A DNA stretch of 64,000 nucleotides from the NCBI GenBank assembly GCA_037015955.1, contig CP143548.1, forward strand, positions 1,016,001 to 1,080,000, given 5' to 3'. Within the stretch, counting starts at the first letter, position 1. Every line of letters begins with the position of its first letter. The translations under genes and the position numbers were made by a program. Below are positions 19,572-28,600 of the stretch, in pieces. The notes below the pieces were generated by a model. It was not told the DNA's origin. It made no database searches and was given only the letters and a program-made list of their open reading frames with translations. Origin of the DNA: Lachnospiraceae bacterium JLR.KK008. Its GTDB lineage: Bacteria; Bacillota; Clostridia; Lachnospirales; Lachnospiraceae.

Positions 19572-20339
19572 TTAATTCAGTTCTCCCATATAATTTAGTT
19601 CCTCTTTTTTGATTTTGTTTAAGTCTATGCCAAATCCGGAGTATCCGCTTTGCAACAAGAAATTGGAATTTCTGATCTTGTCGACTCGTTTTACACTGTC
19701 CATAAAAGCATAGATATTCATATCCCATATGGTTTGATCGTTTCTTTTGAAACCGTCTGAATTTACCATAGTAGATATCATTGGCAGCAAATTAGATTTT
19801 ACTGGCTCTGACAAGTGTGCTTCGTATTCCGTTTTCGCATCTTCTATAAAAGCCATACGACAGCTTTTTGTGCCGGCAACAGCATCATTTCGTTTCAAAT
19901 TATGCAGTGCGCGCAAATATTTGACGATTTCATGATAGTCCTGTTCATGAATCGTAATTGTTTTTTTACCATTATCTTCCGATATGATTTTCTGAGTTAA
20001 ATAAACTTCGCCATTTTCATTTTCGCTGAGCTTCATTTCTTTTAAATTCAGCATGTTGCCGAATAGGATCTGTGTCTGTTCTGTATGATAATGTTTTCGC
20101 AGAATCATATAGAATAATTTATAGTCTGATATTTCATCAAACGGGATACCGGCTTCTTCAAGCTGCCAGCACAGATCAACACCGACAGAACACAACATAT
20201 GTATCATTGAATAATATTTTAATTCGCCATATAAACAGATTTCTTCCAGGGTAGGAATGCGAATGGATATAGATTCATTGATTCTATGGGAGTGTCCGCG
20301 GTATAAAATAAGCTGATCGGGAATGTCTTTGTCAATCAT
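19572..20339 (-). CDS. Probable tail assembly protein (left copy)
   Basis: A 255-residue product starting MIDKDIPDQLILYRGH; ACAGGAGGTGA eight bases upstream sets the start at 20339 rather than the longer open frame, which extends into a fibre remnant. It is helical with a Trp/Leu-rich middle and ends KKEELNYMGELN. Its place immediately upstream of the probable tube protein and its helical, non-membrane nature suggest a tail assembly or connector role. One residue (QK versus QE) differs from the copy at 35905-36672. Family not recognised. Confidence 0.5.
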   Translation of the reverse strand: MIDKDIPDQLILYRGHSHRINESISIRIPTLEEICLYGELKYYSMIHMLCSVGVDLCWQLEEAGIPFDEISDYKLFYMILRKHYHTEQTQILFGNMLNLKEMKLSENENGEVYLTQKIISEDNGKKTITIHEQDYHEIVKYLRALHNLKRNDAVAGTKSCRMAFIEDAKTEYEAHLSEPVKSNLLPMISTMVNSDGFKRNDQTIWDMNIYAFMDSVKRVDKIRNSNFLLQSGYSGFGIDLNKIKKEELNYMGELN

Positions 20340-20359
20340 AGTAAATTCACCTCCTGTAA

Positions 20360-20526
20360 TTAATCTACCGGTACGGTTATCGTTGCATAATACCATCTTG
20401 TGGACAAAGACGTTTCAAACTGCACGGAACCGATTCTGTTATAAGACAAAAGTAGGCTTCCGTTTCCGAAACCTGCTCCGGCAATGGCTTGTTGAACGTC
20501 CGAATAACCGAAACTGGAGATCGGAA
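20360..20526 (-). pseudogene. C-terminal remnant of a tail-fibre gene
   Basis: Frame ATT CCG ATC TCC AGT ... GTA GAT TAA encodes about 55 residues ending STRWYYATITVPVD, with the Gly/Ser beta style of a fibre tip. It is fused, out of frame, directly after the stop of the 70-residue gene at TAATTCCG. In the right copy that point is the gap before a full 197-residue fibre gene with a different tip. A deletion has removed most of this fibre allele. Confidence 0.5.
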
Positions 20527-20739
20527 TTATTCAGTAAAAAGACCGTTGATCTCTTCGGCTGTTACGACTTCAAACCCGTCACCGATTTTTGCTTCAAGTG
20601 AATCTACTCGTGTGCCCATTGTTGTATGAAGCCCGTCTGCGTATGATTTTGCGCCTGCATCACCATCTGAAATTTTCTCGTCAATGCAGTCTTTAAATAC
20701 CTGTAATCCGGCGAGATCTACATATTTTGTTTTTGTCAT
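20527..20739 (-). CDS. Short fibre N-terminal-like protein (left copy)
   Basis: A 70-residue product starting MTKTKYVDLAGLQVFKDCI. The K-Y-V-D-L-x-G-L-x-x-F pattern is shared with the start of the 197-residue fibre gene at 36792 and is common at the N-terminus of Bacillota phage tail fibre proteins, where it anchors the fibre. A paralogue (37403-37615) differs at a few positions. AGGAGG-type site upstream. It may be a free-standing adaptor or the leftover anchor of a longer fibre. Confidence 0.55.
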   Translation of the reverse strand: MTKTKYVDLAGLQVFKDCIDEKISDGDAGAKSYADGLHTTMGTRVDSLEAKIGDGFEVVTAEEINGLFTE

Positions 20740-20744
20740 TTCCT

Positions 20745-20850
20745 TTCCTCCTTTTTGTTACTTTGTTTTCCATATCTGATATATACGAAGCCTGAAATGC
20801 CTGCAAATGCAGATTTTATCAGCGGTTGCGGCATTTTTCTAAAAAGTAAC
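20745..20850 (-). promoter_or_regulatory. Conserved upstream region of the fibre genes (left copy)
   Basis: About 100 bases upstream of the 70-residue gene closely match 37620-37727, including GTTACTTTTTAGAAAAAT, a CCGCAAC motif and CTTCGTATATATCAG. Conservation of non-coding DNA upstream of equivalent first genes suggests a promoter for the tail operon. No good host -35/-10 pair stands out. Confidence 0.35.
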
Positions 20851-20889
20851 AGGGGCTATGACAGAAGAACAGAAGGGTTTCCGCTTTAT

Positions 20890-21065
20890 TCCGTGCTTCG
20901 GATATGGTATTTTCATATTGTCCTGCTTTTGGTGACAGAATATGTTACGGCAGAGACATGTTTTGCTGTTTCAAAGACAGCGACGCAGACGGTCTGCATT
21001 CGCCATCCGGGATCAGGCAGCTCTTTTCCGGACATCCGTGTCCGGAAACTGCTGAGAAGAATACT
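20890..21065. repeat. Right arm of the ~160 bp inverted repeat
   Basis: Matches the reverse complement of 8640-8830 over about 160 bases. It lies just beyond the upstream end of the left tail module. Confidence 0.6.
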
Positions 21066-21090
21066 TTTCGGATCTGGTTGCACCTGAATT

Positions 21091-21118
21091 AAAAAGCGTG
21101 CCGTTTTTTGCGGCACGC
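21091..21118 (-). terminator. Terminator, second copy of the GCGTGCCG unit
   Basis: Stem GCGTGCCG/CGGCACGC with TTTTT following on the minus strand, same as 8389-8416. Downstream text (TATAGAAGAGCAGG) also matches the left unit for about 30 bases, so a block rather than only the hairpin was copied. Confidence 0.65.
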
Positions 21119-21222
21119 TTTAGGGGTTATTTGTTTTTTATAGAAGAGCAGGAGAGCAGCGGAACTATATGCCGTTGTACATGGTTTATAACATGGAAAG
21201 ATTTGAAACAGCTTCTGAAAAT

Positions 21223-21382
21223 TTAAATCTCAACAGCCTCCTTTTGCTGTGGTGTCAGATAACCGATAGAGCTATGGATTCCCCTTACGGCTATATGAGT
21301 GCAGGATTTCTCTGCTGTTCAGGCAATCTTCTAATGCCTGACTTGTATACTGGCTTCCAAGATCACTATGAAGGATGATATT
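21223..21382 (-). pseudogene. IS3-family transposase remnant
   Basis: The minus-strand frame reads IILHSDLGSQYTSQAL and later SYSRKGNP, the integrase-core signature of IS3 OrfB transposases (HSD-GSQYTS and SRKGNP). A stop follows at once; a second frame then ends with IGYLTPQQKEAVEI, the usual C-terminal end of such transposases. Only ~50 codons of the catalytic core survive, with a large internal deletion. It marks past IS activity between the two tail modules. The remnant may extend to ~21480. Confidence 0.7.
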
Positions 21383-21497
21383 CTGTGGGAAATAACATCT
21401 GATTCTCGGCTCTTGTGACAGAATGTATTCAGAAAGTGCCTTTCAAAAAAGCGCCTACCTTCCGATAGATGCTTTCAAGTCTGATCATTTATTTTCT

Positions 21498-21914
21498 TTA
21501 TTTGTTTTCGTCTAGGATATCGAGCAGTTCACGAGGAGTTACCACAAATGGTTCTTTCGGAAAATGCTTGATATTGCCAGTGACGAGGTACGTGTTATCA
21601 TCACGTTTTTCAAGTACTACCTCGTAAAATGGCAGATCCTTCATATCCGGCAGTATGATACCTGATGGTGATGGGTCAATCAATAGACCATATTTTTCTA
21701 CAGCAGAGAGCAGGTATCCGATTGCGTTTATAGAGAATCCAAACTTCTTGCGGGAGAGAACTTCTCTGTATTCTTTTGTGATCACATTGCTATAAACAGG
21801 AATGATTTCCCCGCTGATTACTTTGCTCACAATCTGAACCGTGGCGGTGTCATTCTTGATTGAGAGCAATGCGGAAACGAGCACATTTGTATCGATGACT
21901 GCGTAGCAGATCAT
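21498..21914 (-). CDS. PIN-domain toxin of a toxin-antitoxin pair
   Basis: A 138-residue PIN-family nuclease: N-terminal YAVIDTNVLVSALLS carries the first catalytic Asp, a middle VITKEYREVLSR helix and DMKDLPFYEVVLE carry further acidic residues, and KHFPKEPFVVTPRELLD is the typical C-terminal end of the putative-toxin PIN subfamily. Such toxins cleave RNA when free of antitoxin. The gene starts four bases after the RelB-like antitoxin stop, as in a two-gene operon. It may stabilise the element, which has plainly been losing DNA here. Confidence 0.85.
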   Translation of the reverse strand: MICYAVIDTNVLVSALLSIKNDTATVQIVSKVISGEIIPVYSNVITKEYREVLSRKKFGFSINAIGYLLSAVEKYGLLIDPSPSGIILPDMKDLPFYEVVLEKRDDNTYLVTGNIKHFPKEPFVVTPRELLDILDENK

Positions 21915-21917
21915 ACC

Positions 21918-22211
21918 TTATACCTCGGTACGCGCAAGATCAATTTCCTTGTTGATATCATCAAGACTCATATCTGCAACGCCGTTTTCTTTCGCCTGTG
22001 CCCGCAGGGCATTGAATGCTTGCATTGCGCCTTCTCTGGTGATATCAGTTTCAGGAGATGATATTTCAAAAGGTATCCTGCGCTGCCTGACAACGGCTCT
22101 TGCGAATACGTTAATTGCAGTGCTAGCATTCATACCGAAGTCCTGGCATAAGCCGTCAAACTGTTTTTTTAATGTTTCGTCCATGCGGACGCTGAAAGTT
22201 GCTTGTGCCAT
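21918..22211 (-). CDS. RelB/DinJ-family antitoxin
   Basis: A 97-residue protein with the ribbon-helix-helix N-terminus ATFSVRMDETLKKQFDGLC and the ASTAINVFARAVVRQRRIPFE segment characteristic of RelB/DinJ antitoxins, followed by an acidic helix that would wrap the toxin. The start at 22211 is preferred over an ATG two codons upstream because AAAGGAG is eight bases from it. It would bind its own promoter and neutralise the PIN toxin at 21498-21914. Confidence 0.85.
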   Translation of the reverse strand: MAQATFSVRMDETLKKQFDGLCQDFGMNASTAINVFARAVVRQRRIPFEISSPETDITREGAMQAFNALRAQAKENGVADMSLDDINKEIDLARTEV

Positions 22212-22303
22212 AATCATGTCTCCTTTACATCTTTTCTATAGTATATGCGAAAAGGTGCAAAAAGTCAACGATAAGAACTTAAATGATGCGTTTAGGTTCA
22301 TAT

Positions 22304-22566
22304 TTACCAAAATATAATGCCTCTTTTATCATAAACGCTTTCACCAGTATCATTGTCGAGTTTGATTGCCAGGTCAAGAGCCATCACGGTGGCAGCCGCA
22401 CTGTCTGTCATTCCACATAACATGAACAGGAGATAAGATTCCTGCATTTCACAATCCGTCATGGATTGTCCTGTCATGCCAGGCAGTACCGAGCGCATAT
22501 TCAGCGAGCATCGTTTCATATCACTCGCTGTGGAGGTTGTCGCTGCTGTGAGGGCTTATCTCTGAG
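22304..22566 (-). pseudogene. Tape measure remnant (middle segment)
   Basis: The frame holds TAATTSTASDMKRCSLNM... and DCEMQESYLLFMLCGM, which line up by eye with TDTASTEDDVHEAIDLF and SGEAYLMMQSLLESLGVM of the intact TMPs. A TMP-like start (GTG AAT GAA TCT CTC then TGA context) is adjacent at about 22572, followed upstream by the shared terminator unit. So a TMP N-terminus and a TMP middle piece have been joined by a large deletion. Confidence 0.5.
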
Positions 22567-22612
22567 AGATTCATTCACAGATGCAGGTACCTTCTTTTTG
22601 TTTTTGAGATGT

Positions 22613-22640
22613 AAAAAGCGTGCTGTTTTTTGTGGCACGC
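22613..22640 (-). terminator. Terminator, third copy of the unit
   Basis: Stem GCGTGCTG/CAGCACGC-type with one compensating change (C-G to T-A) relative to the other two units, followed by TTTTT on the minus strand. The compensating change supports a selected hairpin. Confidence 0.65.
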
Positions 22641-22658
22641 TGTAAGGGTTGTTACGTT

Positions 22659-22982
22659 TCAGTTTCCGGTCTTTATTTTTTCTTCCATCAGATGACAGAT
22701 GCGGTCGATGCCCGTGTAGAAAAGAGAGATACCGCGCTTGTGCAGGCGGATGTTGTAGCTTAGATTATGGGCGATCGGTTTTTCGGTGGAATCATGCAGG
22801 GATAAAGGAACTCCCTTGCTTGTTTGTATATGGTCGAAATAATCCGCTGGGGTCGGGAATGCGTTCTGTATAAGGAAAGCGGCATCCCAGCTGCCACATT
22901 TACCGAGTACGATCTTAGTGCATTTTTTGTAACGGGCAACCTGCCGGCTGTAGATACTTTGATATTTCTCAAACTCCTTGAT
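22659..22982 (-). pseudogene. Unrecognised gene fragment
   Basis: A minus-strand frame without a start codon encodes about 107 residues: KEFEKYQSIYSRQVARYKK near its start, then GSWDAAFLIQNAFPTPADYF and ending CHLMEEKIKTGN. Composition looks like real protein and it is followed by a terminator unit, but no ATG precedes it and the frame runs back into a terminator hairpin. I could not place the family. Confidence 0.35.
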
Positions 22983-23008
22983 AAAAATCCCCGCTACAGA
23001 GGGCGGGG
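22982..23008 (-). terminator. Rho-independent terminator
   Basis: On the minus strand CCCCGC, an eight-base loop, GCGGGG and then ATTTTT. It would stop transcription coming from the TMP remnant at 23132-23553. Confidence 0.65.
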
Positions 23009-23131
23009 ATAAATGTTCATACCGAATAATTTATATTCCGCACCATCGGTAAGCGGGAACATTTTCTGTACTTTTATTATATGCAGAAAATGGGAGAAAA
23101 GCAATGACATATTTATGAAATTGTGCGGGTC

Positions 23132-23553
23132 CTAAGAGCTCAGGGATTTGCGGTAATAAATAATTCCGGAACTTAGCAATGCCAGAAATTCATCAACGCT
23201 GGTATTCGCATCTGCAAATACGGAGCTTGCTGACTGTACGCCCCTGGACAATTCAGCGGTTGTTATTGAGGCAGTATTTCCTGATTCGGTGTATTTATCG
23301 ATCAATGCCTGGGCTTTTTGATTGCATCTTGATAAGTAACCCGTATAGTCATTACGATTTGACTCATCATTTACTTTTATAAGATCAGTATATACCATAT
23401 CAAGCTCGACTGTATTAGATACCGCTTGTTTTGCCTGTACCAATATTGCCCTGACAATACTTGCGGCAGAAAACAGTTCTTTCGCCCGATTAATCAGCTT
23501 TTTCCCTTATTCAGTCCTGCAATTATATCCAACGCAAATTCATTATTACCCAA
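23132..23553 (-). pseudogene. Tape measure remnant related to the divergent TMP
   Basis: Begins with the same TTG start and AAGGAGG context as the TMP at 8796-12821 (GNNEFALDIIAGLNK), then jumps across a deletion with a stop to INRAKELFSAASIVRA and on to SVFADANTSVDEFLALLSSG. Internal blocks are missing relative to 11,600-12,821 and the frame ends at 23132. It is clearly a decayed copy of the same TMP lineage. Confidence 0.7.
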
Positions 23554-23685
23554 ATGAAAGTTCCTCCTTTTTACACATATGGGCAATGATATTTATTGAT
23601 GATATATTGTCTTCAAGCATTGCCAACTTTTGCGTTTTTTAATTCCATCCCTGTACCACAAAGAGGTTCCAGTTCAGCTTTTAAC

Positions 23686-24589
23686 TCATCGGTTGTGTAA
23701 ATAGAAAATGGACATTTTTTCTTCGAGGTCCAAGGCCATTTGTCTGCAATCTGATGGTGTACTTACATAATCACCGTAAAGGTCGAGCCCCGATGTAAAG
23801 CGCTTCAAAATAGCACGAATACTTTCAAGGCTCTTATCTACACCTATCCATTTCCTCCCGCACTCAAAAGCAGCACCCAATGTTGTATCACTTCCAGCAA
23901 AACAATCTAAAACAATGTCACCTGGATCGGAGGAAGCGCAAACAATCATTTTAAGCATTTCATAATTCTTTTCAGTTGGATAGCCTGTCGTCTTTTGCGC
24001 TTGATTGATTGAATCTCTATAATTAAGCCAAATATCCTGTATTGGAATACCCTTTGATGGGTCACAGAAAACTTTCCGCCTAGGATTTCCTGTAGGACTC
24101 CAATATATTTCACCAGCGTCATCTAATTCATCTAATTTATCCGGGGTACATTGCCAATGCTTTCCGGTCGGCGGCATTTTCCCACGCCACTCTTTTCCTG
24201 TTTCGCCGTTTCTAACGCCCGGAGCATGAATAGGAACTTTTTTATATCTTCTACCTGTGTTTTCATCTATATACGGATATTCTTCTATCATTCTATCTGT
24301 CTCCCACGGGTCATAAGGGCGGTTCCACGTATAGTCGGGGCCTTTAGAATAGAATATTATAATCAGACACATTACCAAATGTGTTTTTTGTATAGTTTTT
24401 TGTACTACACTTTTTTCGCGTTATAAATGCGCGGCAATTATTTTCACCAAATAATTCATCCATTATTAGTTTCATGGTAAATGCCATTTTATTATCTAAG
24501 TGGAGGTAGATTGAACCATCATCTGTCAATAATTCACCATCATATCTTGCCAGACCAACAGCATATATCACCTTTTTATCATCGGTCAT
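23686..24589 (-). pseudogene. Adenine-specific DNA methyltransferase, truncated and frameshifted
   Basis: Two frames together resemble a beta-class N6-adenine methyltransferase: GSIYLHLDNKMAFTMKLIMDE and SDYNILF in the first (24347-24589), then YSKGPDYTWNRPYDP and the SAM-binding DCFAGSDTTLGAAFE with WIGVD in the second (23686-24378). The break occurs at the FYSKG point, a simple frameshift. The N-terminal part with the DPPY catalytic motif is missing. Phage or mobile-element methylases of this type protect DNA from restriction; this copy should be inactive. Confidence 0.75.
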
Positions 24590-24641
24590 ACCTGTCTTGA
24601 GACTGTGATTCGTGGCAACTCAAGAAGCCACCTCATTATAA

Positions 24642-24669
24642 TTGACAAAGTATTCCAATATGCTACAAT
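24642..24669 (+). promoter_or_regulatory. Promoter of the type I toxin mRNA
   Basis: TTGACA (24642-24647), 16 bases, TACAAT (24664-24669). It is followed by a ~110-base leader that contains CTACCTAAAGTACGGTAGGACGG, similar to a stretch of the converging RNA. Confidence 0.6.
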
Positions 24670-24784
24670 CATTGTAGGTGCTACCTAAAGTACGGTAGGA
24701 CGGTTTGTCTTCCGCCAGAGAGTACAAGCTCTGTTTACATAGAAACCTTTCAAGGAATTTATGCGAAAGGAGGACTTATTGCAT

Positions 24785-24889
24785 ATGATAACTATAGAAA
24801 CAATATATTATATTGTTGCAATCGCAGGTATTTTGTGTGGTGCATCATATAAGTTAGGATACGAAAATGGTAAGAATGCAAGAAAATAA
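24785..24889 (+). CDS. Small hydrophobic peptide, probable type I toxin
   Basis: A 34-residue peptide from an ATG 11 bases after AAAGGAGG. It has one membrane helix (IYYIVAIAGILCGASYKLG) and a basic end NGKNARK. Size and layout resemble Fst-type or holin-like membrane toxins of Bacillota type I toxin-antitoxin systems. The stop codon is embedded in the ATAACCGC...GCGGTTAT hairpin that ends the mRNA, and an oppositely directed small RNA converges on it. The locus occupies the gap next to the broken methyltransferase. Confidence 0.6.
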   Translation: MITIETIYYIVAIAGILCGASYKLGYENGKNARK

Positions 24890-25003
24890 CCGCCCACCCA
24901 CCAAGGAATGCGGTTATCTTCTGGTTCTTACTAGAATTTAATTGAATTTCAAGGCAAACCGTTCTGCAATACAGGTAGTGCCTTTTGTTTATTCCCTTCA
25001 TTA
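24886..25003 (-). ncRNA. Probable antisense RNA antitoxin
   Basis: On the minus strand TTGCTT, 16 bases and TATAAT end at about 25013. A transcript from ~25003 would run through GGCACTACCTGTATTGCAGAACGG and finish at the shared hairpin ATAACCGC/GCGGTTAT then TTTTC, which overlaps the toxin stop. The CTACCT and ACGGTTTG strings also occur in the toxin leader, as in par/fst loci where two convergent RNAs share a terminator and direct repeats. Boundaries are inferred. Confidence 0.5.
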
Positions 25004-25241
25004 CTTTTATTATTATATCATACTTTTATAAGTAAGCAATACTTTCTTTGTGATTTACCGATCTCATATGCGTCAAATGATGGAAAGATTGTTTTTGGTG
25101 AGGTTTTTTTGTTTTTCAGATGTTTGGAAAATGAAAATCCTTCTTTATATAGACTGGTTAATATTTTACTATTTTTTCCTCAATGAATTTGCAAGCTGTT
25201 TGCTGATAGCCAGAAATCCTTTATATTCCTCTGGGAACGGT

Positions 25242-25296
25242 TACCCTCAGTGGACAAAGGGACACACGGCGTGTGTGCCCTTGTCCACTGAGGGTA
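25242..25296. repeat. Long near-perfect hairpin
   Basis: Arms TACCCTCAGTGGACAA and TTGTCCACTGAGGGTA pair over 16 bases and the stem continues to the tip with two mismatches. The string CCCTTTGTCCACTGAGG reappears at 48906-48922 after the LysR gene, so this is a dispersed element. There is no T-run. The rest of 24890-25350 holds the antisense RNA region and no gene I can support. Confidence 0.7.
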
Positions 25297-25350
25297 TCAT
25301 TGTTTGAGCGGTTTGCGTCTTTTGATAATCCCTTGTAATTCAAACCTGGA

Positions 25351-25611
25351 TTACTTCGTAACCACACCGCAGATGTGCATCTCTTTGAGATCTCCCATCG
25401 GTTCTTTCACCCACACACCCTGACCGATTTGTAATTTAATGCCCGGAATACAGCATTTCACGGTTCTTTCAACTCCCATCTCTTCAATTACATATCCTTT
25501 TGGCGTGACATCCTTGATCACGGATCGGTATGTTTTGTCTGCTTTGTAATGATTTAGTTTACTCTCCATTATGACCTTTATCGATCTTAATATTTCTTCC
25601 TTATAGTTCAT
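25351..25611 (-). CDS. Small beta-barrel-like phage protein
   Basis: An 86-residue product: helical N-terminus (MNYKEEILRSIKVIMESK), then a beta-rich part YVIEEMGVERTVKCCIPG and GQGVWVKEPMGDLKEMHICG. The pattern of an OB-like barrel ending in KxG-x-VWV...M-x-I-x-G is common in short proteins of Bacillota phage baseplate or fibre regions. It is the first gene downstream of the right TMP on the same strand, 70 bases beyond its stop. GGAGGGGTAGG lies upstream. No equivalent is present after the left TMP within the window. Confidence 0.5.
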   Translation of the reverse strand: MNYKEEILRSIKVIMESKLNHYKADKTYRSVIKDVTPKGYVIEEMGVERTVKCCIPGIKLQIGQGVWVKEPMGDLKEMHICGVVTK

Positions 25612-25684
25612 TCCTACCCCTCCTTTTGATCAGACGGCTGCAATCATATGCCAAAGTACAGCCGTCTATTCTCATTTATCTGAA

Positions 25685-28600
25685 TTATCTGCTGATTCTA
25701 CTATCCTGGTAAGCATAAAGAGACAATCCATTGAATTGTTTGTTCAATTCATCCCCTATCGCATAACCAAGCTGTTCTGCTACCTGTTGTCGTGTGACTC
25801 CCGGACAGGTGACATGAATATCTCCAATCGTGATGCTTGGCTTATTATTATTCATGACAACCGTGGAATTGGTGATCTGCCTCAGCATACTCTCCATCTG
25901 CTGTTCGTGCCGGGCCATCGCATTGACAGAGAGAAATTCCGGCCCGCCCATCCTCTGCACATACGCATCAAACCGTTTCCCCATCAAGATGTCGGGATGG
26001 TCGTCGGGCAGCGGGGTGTATACATGCCCGTCAGAGCCGAGGAAGCTCCCTCTGGGATAGGGATTGCCGTTTTTATCCAGCATGACGGCGCCGTCTCTGT
26101 CCCTGAGCAGCCCATCGTTTTGTTCGATGACCGTATCCTGTCCGGTTTTCAGCCCGGTGATCGTATCCAGCAGCTTTTGGAACTGCTCGCTGTCCCACAG
26201 CTCGCGGATACTGCCCTCCAGTACGCTGACGGAGGAGGCGTCCGCCGTTCCCGAGGCGAAGGCGCCGATCAGCTTCCCGCGGCCGCCGCCCGAGGTGACG
26301 CGGTGGTGCCTCTTTAATTCTTCGGTCTGTCTGTGGTTGAAGACGATGTCTCCCTTTTTGAGCTGTACTTCCTGCGCGCCGCGGGGGATCTCGTACAGAG
26401 TTCCCCCGCGGGCGATCATTTCGCTGCCCAGCTCGTTGACAAGGGAGGTCTGGTCTCTGACGATGGCGCCGCTTCCGTCAGGGGAAGAGAGCGTGCCGTA
26501 TGCGTTCGCAGCGCTGACCGGATGGGCCGCATAGCCGCTTGTTACCTTGTCGATCTTGTAGGCGCTGGTATTCTTAGCCTGCAGCTCCTTTAATGCTTTT
26601 AAGGCCGCGTTGACCATGTCAATGACTTCATTGGCCATGTCCGCGGTCATGGTGCATACGCAGGAGCAGATGTGGTCGATGGAAGCGGCGAACCCTTCAA
26701 AGCCGGGAATCCATGACTCGTTTAAGGCCGCCGTGGCTGCCTGCCCTCCGGCGGTGATCGTCCCGACGATGGTGCCGCCTTCGGAGGGGGCGCTTCCTTT
26801 CCCGTCCCCGGAGGCGGCTGCCTTTCCAGACGGCAGAGAAAGGCCGTGTTTTCCTTTTCCAGCAGCCTCTTTCCCTGCCCCGCCTCCGGCTGAGATGCCG
26901 ATGATGGCCCCGAGGTCGGTGTGAAACTGGGTCCATGCGCCCGCGTATTCTGTCAGTTTCGTGTCGATGGCAGTCTTTGCAGTGTCCATGGCAGTCAGGA
27001 GAGGGGCGAAGAGGGCGTCGCAGCCTGTGGCCTGTCCGGAAGCGGTTTCCTGTCCGCTTATGGACTGGATCATGCCGTTCCAGATAGAAGGGATCTCGAG
27101 GCAGATCCCGCGGAATCTCTCGATAAAGGCATGTAACTGTCCAAGGATGCCGCCGGCTCCGTCTTCCCCTGAGAGGGCGGCGGCGAACGCTCTGGTGTCA
27201 GGGGCGGGGATGGAAAGGCCCTGGACATCGGAGGTAAGCGTATCCAGCGTTTGGGTAACTCCTTCCACCTGCTGCTGCATTTCCTGTGCGGATGCGCCCG
27301 CAGTGTGGAACTGTTCGCTGGCAGCCGTGGTGTCCGCCGCGTTTAACGCTTCCCCGATCTGCCTGGAGGAGTCGGCGGTCTGGCCGATGGCGAGGCCGAG
27401 CAGGCCGGCTTTCCCGGTCAGTTCGTCCATGGACAGTCCGGACAGGCGCATGGCGTTGTCCATAGAGACGGAGACTCCGGCAAGCTCTCCCCACTGCTGT
27501 GTGAGCGCGCCGACCGCGCCGGCTGTCACGAGGTCGATGGCCGCCTGGGTGTCGATGCAGGACTGTGCCAGTGTGGATAACAGCGCATCGCTGTGGGCGA
27601 GGATCTGGTCGGGGGCGTCCTCCCCGAACATGGCTTTGAGGTTTTCCATGGCGGCGGAGCGTTCCCTGCTGTCAAAGGCTTCGTTCCACCTGCTTTGGTA
27701 GGCTTCTATGTCGGCGATCTTTTTGTCAAAGAAGGCGTCGGATTCGTCGGCAAGGGCCTCAATCTGCGCCTTCTGGTCTTCAAGCGCGTCGATCCCGTCC
27801 TGGATCAGGTCGATCTGCGCCTGCAGATCGGCGATCTGAATGTCGCGCTCTGCCTTGTCGACGGCGGCCTGCGCGTCTTCCACGCTTTTGCCTGCCTCCC
27901 GGATCGAGGCGTCGTCCACCGTCCATACCATCTGCCCGTCCTGATAGAGCATCTGGCTTCTCTGGTTTTTCGCACGCTCCAGGGCAAAGAGGGCTTCCTG
28001 TCTGCTCTTTACGGCGTCAAGGAGGGTTTTCTGCCTGTCGAGCTCGTCGCCTTCGTCTTTAAGGGCGTCGATCTTTTGCTGGACGGCGTCTTTTTCCCTC
28101 TCTCTTGCGTCGATGATCTCTTCGATAGCGTCGATCTGGTCTTCGTAGGCTTTGCGGGCCCGGTCTTTCTCCTCCCCGGTGTCTTTGATCTGGCCATCGA
28201 GGAGGGAGGCGGCGGCATCGGCTATTGTTTCCAGAAATTCTTTTTCTTCCTGTAAGAGTTTCAGCCTCGCGTCTTTTGCCTGATTCGCAAAGCCGGTCTG
28301 GCCGGCGTAATACTTCTCGTAGAGCGCCTGCATGGCGTCCAGATATTCGCGCTCTGTGATCACCTGATTTTCCCGGAGCTTTTCGATCTCGCCGGCCTCT
28401 AACTCATAGGCGGCCACGTGTTTGTCCTTTGCCTTCTCATGGAGTTCGTCGATCTGATGCTGCGCCTGCTCTGCCTTGTCATACCACTGTTCGTAGGTTT
28501 TGATCGCTTCCTTGAGGTCAGCGTCCGTTATGGACTCGATGGCAACGCCGCCGTTCTGGACGAGGTTTTTGTATTCATCGGATAATCCCGCGGCCTCCGC

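Noticed and set aside
25050-25307. Plus-strand 85-codon frame
   Set aside because: It ends through the perfect hairpin at 25242-25296, lacks a ribosome binding site and has a composition expected of AT-rich intergenic DNA.
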